From an uncultured Megasphaera sp. (GTDB lineage: Bacteria; Bacillota; Negativicutes; Veillonellales; Megasphaeraceae): 64,000 bases of DNA. Under the pieces are notes generated by a model that was given only the letters and a program-made list of their open reading frames with translations, did no database searches and had not been told where the DNA came from. Positions 1 to 7,348 of the stretch are shown here, piece after piece; within the stretch, counting starts at the first letter, position 1, and every line of letters starts with the position of its first letter. The stretch is from assembly GCA_934193515.1 (NCBI GenBank), contig CAKPVJ010000004.1, forward strand, positions 1-64,000, written 5' to 3'. The position numbers were made by a program, and so were the translations under genes.

Positions 1-558
1 GCAAACACCATTATAGCAGAGATCCATGTGTCATTTTTATTTCAAGTTATTGTTGCACTTAGATTGTAAATCCGCCTTCCCGTAACCGTCTTGATTATGC
101 CAAACTATTTATTCATGTCCCATTTGGGATTATTAAATACACCGTATGGTGTTATTCTCACAGAATTAGCAGACGGCATGGGGATTTTCCTTATGCGTCA
201 GGCTATGCGCAGTATCCCCAAAGCGCTGTTTGAATCGGCTGTGCTGGAAGGCGCAGGCCCGATGTGTATTTTGCGGACGATTGTATTCCCGCTGGTCCGG
301 CCGTCTGTGATTGCTGTCGGGATTATGTTTTTCATCAATTCATGGAACGAATATTTTTGGCCGCTTCTTATTTTAAAGGATAAATCACAGTATACACTGT
401 CTTTGGCACTGCAGATGTTTATCAGCGCCGAAGGCGGCAGTGAATGGGGCATTGCCATGGCAGTGGCTGTGCTTACGAGTCTGCCGCCCCTGATTTTGTA
501 TATATTTTGCCAAAAATTTATTCTCAATACATTTATGCAGGCAGGAGTGAAAGGATAA
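1..558 (+). pseudogene. Sugar ABC transporter permease (MalG/UgpE type), 5'-truncated and disrupted
   Basis: The intact part from about 91 matches the C-terminal half of binding-protein-dependent permeases: the EAA-loop segment (ALFESAVLEGAGPM), then the conserved FPL and WNEYFWPLL segments and two membrane helices. Upstream, the same frame reads ANTIIAEIHVSFLFQVIVAL, which fits an earlier helix of the family. It then hits TAA at 67-69 and resumes at a segment that in UgpE lies about 20 residues further along. I read this as a deletion of roughly 60 bp plus a stop, so the permease is probably dead. The true start lies before the window. The stop codon overlaps the ATG of the ATPase by one base, so this was the penultimate transporter gene of an operon. 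Substrate unknown; a sugar or sugar phosphate is likely from the following isomerase. Confidence 0.7.
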
Positions 559-1664
559 TGTACGATATTGTTTTTGAACACGTTAGTAAATCTTATGGAA
601 ATAAACAAGTTATTAAAGAACTGAATTTTACCATTCATGAAGGAGAACGCGTCGTCTTCCTCGGCCCGTCTGGCTGCGGCAAAAGTACGACGCTGCGCAT
701 GATTGCCGGCTTTGAAGATATTACAGGCGGCAGGCTCCTGATGGGCGGCCAATGCGTCAATAACGTAGCTCCGGGCAAACGCAATATTGCTATGGTATTT
801 CAAAGTTATGCCCTGTTTCCGCATATGAACGTTTGGGAAAATATTATCTTCGGGCTGAAAATTCAAAAACTGCCGGAAGAAGAAATTAAGAAGCGGGCCA
901 ATGCTGCCTTGGAAATGCTCCATTTGGAAGAATACAGCCTGCGTCCGGTTCGGTCGTTATCAGGCGGGCAAAAACAGCGTGTTGCGTTGTGTCGGGCCAT
1001 TGTCAAACAGTCTCCGTATTTTCTTCTTGACGAACCTTTGTCCAACCTCGATGCGCAGCTTCGGTAGCGGGCACGGCAGGAATTGGTCAAAATTCATGAT
1101 GTCAATCACTCGACGATGATTTATGTTACCCATGACCAAGTAGAGGCGATGACCGTAGGACAGCGTATAGCCGTTCTTCATGACGGCAGCCTGCAGCAGA
1201 TTGCTGCTCCGCGGGAGATTTATGATAATCCGGCCAATACATTTGTGGCGTCCTTTATCGGCTCTCCGGCTATGAATTTGCTGGATGCCAAAGTCGATGG
1301 GCCTCGTCTGGTTATTGACGGCATGCCTATAACGCTTCCCAACGGGCTGGAACGGTTTTTAGGCAGCGGCAGTGTGATTGTTGGCATTCGTCCGGAAAAT
1401 ATTCGTCTAGTGTCCGATGCCGATGCTATCCTCAAAGGCCAGTGTCAGTATACGGAAAACACAGGCAATCTGCAGACTATCTTCCTGCATCTGCCCAATG
1501 GCTCCCACGTCTTTGTGCAGACCAGCGGCGAACACTATGATGTACAAGTAGGAGAAACGGTCGGTTTATCGTTTGTTTGGGACGATGTCCGCTTCTTTAG
1601 TGACGAAACAGGAGAAAATCTCTATGTTCGCGAAAAAGGAGGAATTGCTCATGCCGCTCATTGA
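558..1664 (+). pseudogene. Sugar ABC transporter ATPase (UgpC/MsmK/MalK type) with an internal amber codon
   Basis: The frame encodes a complete MalK-family ATPase of 368 codons: Walker A GPSGCGKST, Q-loop FQSYALFP, signature LSGGQ, Walker B and D-loop LLDEPLSNLD, switch His in YVTHDQVEAMT, then a C-terminal TOBE-like regulatory region. A single TAG at 1065-1067 interrupts it directly after LDAQLR, where relatives continue with RxRxEL. One base change (for example CAG to TAG) explains it. The break falls between Walker B and the switch histidine, so the truncated product should not be a working ATPase. Together with the damaged permease upstream this indicates decay of the uptake system. A sequencing error is possible for this gene alone. 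It overlaps the isomerase start by 14 bases. Confidence 0.8.
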
Positions 1665-2415
1665 AATCAGTGATTTGCTGTTTCCTGCGTTTAATAAAGC
1701 AGAGTTGGAAAACATTCCCGCCGCGTATGGACTTGAAATTTTTTATGAATTTGGCGGCAATGCCTATTGGGACCAGCTGCTGGACCGAATGCAGACTGCT
1801 GGCCGTCCCTTTTCTATTCACGGACCCTGTGTGACGGTCAATTTGGCAGATACAAACGATACGGCGTATTTGGAACGATATGAAGAAACCTTTGCCTATG
1901 CCAGAAAAAGGGGAGCAGCGTTCGTTGTCGTGCATACGAATGAACAGTGGCACGGGCAGCGAAAAGAAACACAGGAATTGGTCAAAAAAAGACTGCACTG
2001 CATAGAACGCTTGGCACAGCGGATGCAAGGGGCTGTGATGGTTATTGAAAACGTAGGTCTCAAACAATATAACCTGTTTAATGAAGAAGAATATGCAGCA
2101 TTACTGACAGAATTTCCGACGGCTAAGGCCTTGATTGATGTAGGACACGGCCAGGTTAACGGCTGGGACTTGTGCCGCTTAGTTCGTACACTGGGCCCTC
2201 GTATCGCTGCGTTTCACTTGCATGATAATGACGGTGAAAGTGATCAGCATTTGCCGATAGGCACGAGTACGATAGATTGGCAGCACTTGCTGCCGACTAT
2301 TGAGACCTATGCGCCGGAAGCCGTGTGGGTATTGGAATATGCTAATGGTGATTTTAAAACAGCCGAAGCATTGATGCGGCATATTGAAACCGTGCGCGGC
2401 ACATGGCCGTTTTGA
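1651..2415 (+). CDS. Sugar phosphate isomerase/epimerase, TIM barrel (254 aa)
   Basis: This is a xylose-isomerase-like TIM-barrel protein of the AP endonuclease 2 superfamily. Typical metal-site and strand motifs are visible: FSIHGP, VVVHTN, VIENVG, LIDVGHGQ, FHLHDND and a late WVLEYANG. These supply the His, Glu and Asp residues expected to bind the divalent metal. I chose ATG 1651 because it follows a strong ribosome site (AAAGGAGG); earlier in-frame starts lie inside the ATPase gene. It is the last gene of the decaying transporter operon and is itself intact, so it presumably processed the imported sugar. The exact substrate cannot be read from the sequence. A hairpin terminator follows. 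Confidence 0.75.
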   Translation: MPLIEISDLLFPAFNKAELENIPAAYGLEIFYEFGGNAYWDQLLDRMQTAGRPFSIHGPCVTVNLADTNDTAYLERYEETFAYARKRGAAFVVVHTNEQWHGQRKETQELVKKRLHCIERLAQRMQGAVMVIENVGLKQYNLFNEEEYAALLTEFPTAKALIDVGHGQVNGWDLCRLVRTLGPRIAAFHLHDNDGESDQHLPIGTSTIDWQHLLPTIETYAPEAVWVLEYANGDFKTAEALMRHIETVRGTWPF

Positions 2416-2423
2416 GCAGACTA

Positions 2424-2474
2424 AAAGGAAGGGTGCATGACGTTTTTCACCATCATGCACCTTTCCTTTTTTTT
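2424..2474 (+). terminator. Intrinsic terminator after the isomerase
   Basis: Inverted repeat AAGGAAGGGTGCATGA with TCATGCACCTTTCCTT around a short loop, followed by a T run. Confidence 0.85.
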
Positions 2475-2641
2475 TAATTTTAAATTTGATATATAGCATA
2501 TATAGCGTAAAAAAGTAACGAGATAACGGTTGCTATTTCATTACTAAAATCTAACTTTTGGGGATTACATCATTTTTCGCTTTATGTGAAAGCCCCTTTT
2601 GGTAATGAACTGAAAATCGATAAGCTGAGAATGTTTGGCTG

Positions 2642-3403
2642 CTATATCCAGCCAAATTTCATGCAGGCGTGGAGAATGCCGCCTTTGTCATTATCATCCG
2701 TGATATAATCGGCCCGGGCTTTGAGTTCTGGTTTGGCATTGCCCATGGCAATGGAAAAAAACGGCTTGCGGAACATGGAAATGTCATTCAGCCCGTCGCC
2801 AAAAACAACGGCGTCTTCCGGATTGCCGCCGATGTAGTCCAGCATGCGCAGGATGCCGCGGCTTTTGTCCGTAGGTTCGACGAGGTAGGTATGATCTAAA
2901 TAGGTCAAGTGAGGCAGATGATGCCGGTCCGGTTCGTCTTTTTCGTCGTCCGGGCGAGCGTACGTAATTTTGTAGACTGCCGTTAAGGCGTCGATATCAA
3001 CGGGCCGGACAATCGTTTCCATGTAGTTTTTGGGGTCTGCGTGAGGAAATGTATCGTACGGCGTGTAGCGGTAAATGGTATTATCCGTGACGACGGCCCA
3101 GGGAAGATGGCGTGCATCCAACTCATGAAGCAGGGCTTTGCAGTTTTCCAAAGGCAGGCCTTGCATTTCAATGACGCTGCCGTCCAGAGAAAAACTGTTG
3201 CCGCCGTCCGATACGACAGCCGGCACGCCGTAGCGGTCTGCAAAATGCTGGGCGTCGCACTGCAGCCGACCGGAAGCAATCGAAATGAAGTGGCCGCGGC
3301 GCTGCAGCTGACGCAGACAATACAGTGTATCTGCCGGAATAATACTGGTAATATCCAAACCGAGCGTGCGGTCAATATCAAAGAAGAAATACTTTTTTTT
3401 CAT
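2642..3403 (-). CDS. Cof-type HAD-superfamily hydrolase (253 aa)
   Basis: A phosphatase of the HAD superfamily, Cof/type IIB subgroup, likely acting on small phosphorylated metabolites in the cytoplasm. Motif I is FDIDRT near residues 8-13, with Asp9 as nucleophile and Asp11 as acid/base; Arg replaces the usual Gly after the second Asp. Motif II is IASGR near residue 43, a conserved Lys lies in the DKSRG segment near 180, and motif IV is FGDGLND near 200. The cap domain lies between motifs II and III. It is a lone gene on the minus strand, divergent from transketolase. The substrate is unknown. Confidence 0.8.
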   Translation of the reverse strand: MKKKYFFFDIDRTLGLDITSIIPADTLYCLRQLQRRGHFISIASGRLQCDAQHFADRYGVPAVVSDGGNSFSLDGSVIEMQGLPLENCKALLHELDARHLPWAVVTDNTIYRYTPYDTFPHADPKNYMETIVRPVDIDALTAVYKITYARPDDEKDEPDRHHLPHLTYLDHTYLVEPTDKSRGILRMLDYIGGNPEDAVVFGDGLNDISMFRKPFFSIAMGNAKPELKARADYITDDNDKGGILHACMKFGWI

Positions 3404-3617
3404 AGGTACAGTCCTTTCCTATATACATAGTGAATGGGTATACCTGTATTATACTGTATTGATTGGAGAAATCAAAGACGGGGACGCGTATAGAACGTGT
3501 AAAATATGCGTAATACAGCGGACGTGCTGGCAGAAGCGGCAGCGGTAAACCAGCCGCACAGACCCCGTGCCGACAGAAAATAAGATGAGAATAGTGGGAC
3601 AGGTTGTAGGTTGAGCA

Positions 3618-3647
3618 TTGACAAACCCAGGGAATATTATACATAAT
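3618..3647 (+). promoter_or_regulatory. Candidate sigma-A promoter of transketolase
   Basis: TTGACA at 3618-3623, 18-base spacer, CATAAT at 3642-3647, about 55 bases before the transketolase start. Confidence 0.5.
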
Positions 3648-3700
3648 AGTAATAGACACGATAAACTATTCGTAGCTTTTACAAAGGAGCGATAAAAACA

Positions 3701-5695
3701 ATGAGTACAATTGATACGACCTGTGTAAACGCCATCCGCGTACTTTCTGCGGATGCGATTCAAAAAGCAAACTCCGGCCATCCGGGACTGCCTTTGGGTG
3801 CAGCGCCGGTTGCTTATGAACTTTGGGCAAACCATATGAACCACAATGCCAAAGATCCTAAATGGGCGAACCGGGACCGGTTTATTCTTTCTGCCGGCCA
3901 TGGCTCTATGCTGCTGTATTCTCTGCTGCATTTATTTGGCTATGGTTTGACATTAGATGATATCAAACAATTCCGCCAGGACGATTCCCTGACACCGGGC
4001 CATCCGGAATACGGCCATACTGTCGGTGTAGAAGCTACGACGGGACCGTTGGGAGCCGGCATGGCTATGGCTGTCGGCATGGCTATGGCAGAAGCGCATC
4101 TGGCTTCTATTTTTAATAAACCAGGCTATCCAGTTGTCGATCATTACACCTATGCGCTCGGCGGTGACGGCTGCATGATGGAAGGTATTTCTTCAGAAAC
4201 ATTTTCCCTGGCAGGCACCTTGGGCTTGGATAAATTGATTATTTTCTATGACAGCAATAATATTTCCATCGAAGGCGGTACGGATATTGCCTTTACGGAA
4301 AATGTACAGGAACGCATGAAAGCCTTTGGTTTCCAGCTGCTGGAAGTAGCTGACGGCAATGATATGGCAGCTATCAGCAAAGCGATTGAAGAAGCCAAGG
4401 CCGATACAGAACATCCGTCCTTTATTACGGTTCATACACAGATTGGTTACGGCTGCCCGGCTAAACAGGGCAAAGCGTCTGCCCATGGCGCCCCTCTTGG
4501 CGAAGACAATATTATTGCCATGAAGGAAAACCTCGGCTGGCCGAGCACGGAACCGTTCTATGTTCCTGATGAAGTATACAAACATTATGAAGAATTAGGC
4601 AAAAAGGGAGAAGAAGCAGAAGCTAAATGGCAGGCTCTCTTTGCTGAATACGCTGCTACGTATCCGGAAATGAAAGCGAAATGGGATGCATTCCATCGTG
4701 ATGTAAATGCTCAGGCATTGCTGGATAACGAAGATTTCTGGGCTTATGAAGATAAACCGCAGGCTACGCGCAGTTTGTCCGGCATCATGATTAACCGCTT
4801 AAAATCCATTATGCCGCAGCTGATTGGCGGCAGCGCGGACTTGGCCCCGTCCAACAAGACATACATGGATGGCGAAGGTGACTTCAAGAAAGGCAATTAC
4901 AGCGGCCGCAATCTCCATTTTGGCGTTCGTGAACTGGCTATGGGCGGTATTACCAACGGCTTGGCACTTTACGGCGGCCTGCGTCCGTATGCCGGCACGT
5001 TCTTTGTCTTCAGCGATTATATGAAACCGATGATTCGCTTGGCTGCCTTGATGAAATTGCCGACGACGTATGTATTGACTCATGACAGCATCGGCGTTGG
5101 CGAAGACGGCCCGACACATGAACCGATTGAACAGCTGGCTATGCTGCGCGCTATGCCGAATGTCAATGTATTCCGTCCGGCTGACGCTACGGAAACAGCA
5201 GCTGGCTGGTATTTGGCAGCAACGAGCAAACAGACGCCGACGGCGCTTGTTTTGACACGTCAAAATCTGCCGCAGCTTTCCGGCAGCAGCAAAGATGCTC
5301 TCAAAGGCGGCTATGTATTGGCTGATTCCACCAAGGCCGTACCGGATGCGATTATTATTGCCAGCGGTTCGGAAGTAGAACTGGGTGTCAACGCCAAAGA
5401 AGCATTGGCTAAAGAAGGCATTGATGTTCGTGTTGTCAGCATGCCCTGCATGGATCTCTTTGATAAACAAAGCGACGCCTATAAAGAAAGCGTACTGCCG
5501 AAAGCGGTACGGGCCCGCGTAGCTGTAGAAGCAGGCGCTGATTTTGGCTGGGGCAAATATGTCGGCCTTGACGGACAAACGATTGCTATGACTGGATTTG
5601 GCGCTTCGGCACCGGCCGGCATTCTCTTCAAGAAATTCGGCTTTACGACAGAACATGTCGCAGAAGTTGTAAAGGATGTCGTCAAGAAGGCATAA
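3701..5695 (+). CDS. tkt: Transketolase (664 aa)
   Basis: Transketolase moves two-carbon ketol units between sugar phosphates in the non-oxidative pentose phosphate pathway and uses thiamine diphosphate. The length is that of complete bacterial enzymes. Visible landmarks are SGHPGLPLGAAP near residue 26, the thiamine diphosphate/metal motif GGDGCMMEG near 150, the substrate-binding HGAPLG segment near 265, a pyrimidine-domain GVREL-AMGGI segment near 410, and the DSIGVGEDGPTHEP stretch near 470. The start follows AAAGGAG. It has its own promoter and is followed by the 6S RNA unit. It supplies erythrose 4-phosphate, a precursor of the aromatic pathway encoded at the end of the window. Confidence 0.96.
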   Translation: MSTIDTTCVNAIRVLSADAIQKANSGHPGLPLGAAPVAYELWANHMNHNAKDPKWANRDRFILSAGHGSMLLYSLLHLFGYGLTLDDIKQFRQDDSLTPGHPEYGHTVGVEATTGPLGAGMAMAVGMAMAEAHLASIFNKPGYPVVDHYTYALGGDGCMMEGISSETFSLAGTLGLDKLIIFYDSNNISIEGGTDIAFTENVQERMKAFGFQLLEVADGNDMAAISKAIEEAKADTEHPSFITVHTQIGYGCPAKQGKASAHGAPLGEDNIIAMKENLGWPSTEPFYVPDEVYKHYEELGKKGEEAEAKWQALFAEYAATYPEMKAKWDAFHRDVNAQALLDNEDFWAYEDKPQATRSLSGIMINRLKSIMPQLIGGSADLAPSNKTYMDGEGDFKKGNYSGRNLHFGVRELAMGGITNGLALYGGLRPYAGTFFVFSDYMKPMIRLAALMKLPTTYVLTHDSIGVGEDGPTHEPIEQLAMLRAMPNVNVFRPADATETAAGWYLAATSKQTPTALVLTRQNLPQLSGSSKDALKGGYVLADSTKAVPDAIIIASGSEVELGVNAKEALAKEGIDVRVVSMPCMDLFDKQSDAYKESVLPKAVRARVAVEAGADFGWGKYVGLDGQTIAMTGFGASAPAGILFKKFGFTTEHVAEVVKDVVKKA

Positions 5696-5714
5696 TCTGC
5701 TTTTTTGTCAAGAC

Positions 5715-5743
5715 TTGATTTTTTACATAGTTTTTATTATACT
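5715..5743 (+). promoter_or_regulatory. Promoter of the 6S RNA gene
   Basis: TTGATT at 5715-5720, 17-base spacer, TATACT at 5738-5743, placing transcription start near 5750, exactly at the 5' strand of the closing stem of the RNA. Confidence 0.65.
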
Positions 5744-5749
5744 ATGAGC

Positions 5750-5936
5750 AAGAGAAAACCCTACTGTGTACGTAAATGGTCTCGATGTTTTGAACCAACA
5801 CTTTTTACATTGGGAGTCTGGGCTCTGCACCGCAAGACAATGCCTTTACTGGACTGTCGATCCTTGCAGGAGGACACCCACCTGCTTAGGCAGGCTCAAA
5901 ACTCGGTTTATAAGCGGCATGGTGGGGCTTCTTTTA
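5750..5936 (+). ncRNA. ssrS: 6S RNA
   Basis: 6S RNA is a long, mostly double-stranded RNA that mimics an open promoter and sequesters housekeeping RNA polymerase. The about 187-base transcript can close end to end: AAGAG pairs with CTTTT, then CCCTACTGTG pairs with CATGGTGGGG through Watson-Crick and GU pairs. Partly paired arms and a purine/pyrimidine-rich central bubble lie between. A well-placed promoter lies upstream and a hairpin terminator downstream. No convincing open reading frame is present. In several Firmicutes a 6S gene sits near rarA, as here. The identification rests on structure, size and context rather than on a covariance search. Confidence 0.75.
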
Positions 5937-5957
5937 CTTGTAGGATAAGAGATGTAA

Positions 5958-5990
5958 TCGCCGCTAAGATTTCTTGGCGGCGTTCTATTT
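5958..5990 (+). terminator. Intrinsic terminator downstream of 6S RNA
   Basis: CGCCGC-t-AAG paired with CTT-g-GCGGCG (5959-5982), followed by TTCTATTTT, just before the rarA ribosome site. Confidence 0.7.
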
Positions 5991-6008
5991 TGATTGGGGA
6001 GCAAACAA

Positions 6009-7328
6009 ATGAACGGAGACGACCTTTTTTCGTTTGCCGGTGAAGCGCAGCGCCAGTCGTATGAACCATTAGCAGTACGGATGCGGCCGGAAACGATTGA
6101 TGAAATATATGGACAGGAAAATATAATAGGGCCGGGAACTTTTTTGCGTGCCATGATTGAACGGGACACGATTCCGTCTTTGCTGCTGTATGGCCCGTCT
6201 GGCGTTGGCAAGACGACATTGGCACATGTCATTGCCCAGGAAACCAAAAGCTCTTTTGTTCGTCTCAATGCCGTAACGGCCGGTACGGCAGAACTGCGCA
6301 GCGTCATTCAGGAAGCGAAAGACCGGATTCATATGTATCAGCGGCGAACGATATTGTTTATCGACGAAATTCACCGGTTTAATAAAGGGCAGCAAGATGT
6401 TCTCCTGCCATATGTAGAAGATGGGACGGTCATACTGATTGGGGCGACGACAGAAAATCCGTATTTTGAAGTAAACCGGCCGCTTTTGTCCCGGCTGCGG
6501 GTAGTACAGCTGGAACCTCTTTCAGAAGACGCCATTGTTCGTGTGTTGACGCGGGCGCTGCAGGATACTGAAAAAGGATTGGGACAGCTTCATATAACGG
6601 CATCTTCGGAAATACTGCATACCATAGCCCGCCTGGCAGATCGGGATGCCCGTGCCGGGCTTAATTTGCTGGAACAGACGGCTGTGCTCGTTCCGGCAGG
6701 CAGTGAAATTACGCATGCCGACATAGAAAAAACAGCCGGGCATAAGGTATATACGTACGATAAAAAAGGGGACGCCCATTATGATACGATTTCTGCTTTT
6801 ATCAAAAGCATGCGCGGCTCCGATCCGGATGCGGCGCTTCACTACATGGCGCGCATGATAGAAGCGGGAGAACAGCCGTCCTTTATTGCCCGCCGTTTGG
6901 TTATCTGTGCGGCCGAGGATGTAGGCCTGGCAGATCCGCAGGCTCTGGTTATTGCCAATGCAGCGGCTCAGGCTGTACAGTTTGTCGGCTGGCCGGAAGG
7001 CCGCATTATCCTGTCAGAAGCTGTCATTTACGTGGCATGTGCTCCCAAAAGCAACAGTGCGTATATGGCTGTGGATGCAGCTATAGCCGATGTGCGGCAC
7101 GGCAGCTGCGGCGACATACCGGCATATCTGCAGGACAGCCATTACAGCGGCGCCGCTTCACTGGGACATGGACAAGGCTATCAGTATCCCCACAATTTTC
7201 CCAATGGCTGGATCGCCCAGCAGTATTTGCCGGACCAGTTGAAAGACAAAAAATATTATCATGAAACGAGCCACGGAAAAGAAAAGGAACTGGCGGCACG
7301 CTGGCATCAGCGGCGCAATGACACATAA
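6009..7328 (+). CDS. rarA: Replication-associated recombination protein A, AAA+ ATPase (439 aa)
   Basis: RarA (MgsA) is a clamp-loader-like AAA+ ATPase that acts at stalled replication forks. The protein has Walker A GPSGVGKT near residue 60, Walker B and following FIDEIHRFNKGQQD near 115, sensor 1 GATTENPYFE and arginine-finger region LLSRLRVV, then the family-specific C-terminal tetramerisation domain with MRGSDPDAALHYMARM. ATG 6009 was chosen because GGGGAG precedes it at good spacing; an in-frame TTG five codons earlier lacks a ribosome site. It lies directly downstream of the 6S RNA terminator and 20 bases before ftsK. Confidence 0.95.
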   Translation: MNGDDLFSFAGEAQRQSYEPLAVRMRPETIDEIYGQENIIGPGTFLRAMIERDTIPSLLLYGPSGVGKTTLAHVIAQETKSSFVRLNAVTAGTAELRSVIQEAKDRIHMYQRRTILFIDEIHRFNKGQQDVLLPYVEDGTVILIGATTENPYFEVNRPLLSRLRVVQLEPLSEDAIVRVLTRALQDTEKGLGQLHITASSEILHTIARLADRDARAGLNLLEQTAVLVPAGSEITHADIEKTAGHKVYTYDKKGDAHYDTISAFIKSMRGSDPDAALHYMARMIEAGEQPSFIARRLVICAAEDVGLADPQALVIANAAAQAVQFVGWPEGRIILSEAVIYVACAPKSNSAYMAVDAAIADVRHGSCGDIPAYLQDSHYSGAASLGHGQGYQYPHNFPNGWIAQQYLPDQLKDKKYYHETSHGKEKELAARWHQRRNDT

Positions 7329-7348
7329 TATAATAGAAGGTGAACGGA

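Noticed and set aside
1065..1067. TAG in the ABC ATPase as a possible recoded codon
   Set aside because: No pyrrolysine or suppressor system is visible and the neighbouring permease is also broken, so decay is simpler.
5694..6043. Plus-strand frames of 60-112 codons across the 6S RNA region
   Set aside because: No family resemblance and no good ribosome site; the RNA structure with promoter and terminator accounts for the region.
7340..7348. GTG 7340 as the ftsK start
   Set aside because: It overlaps the ribosome site AAGGTG that serves TTG 7349.
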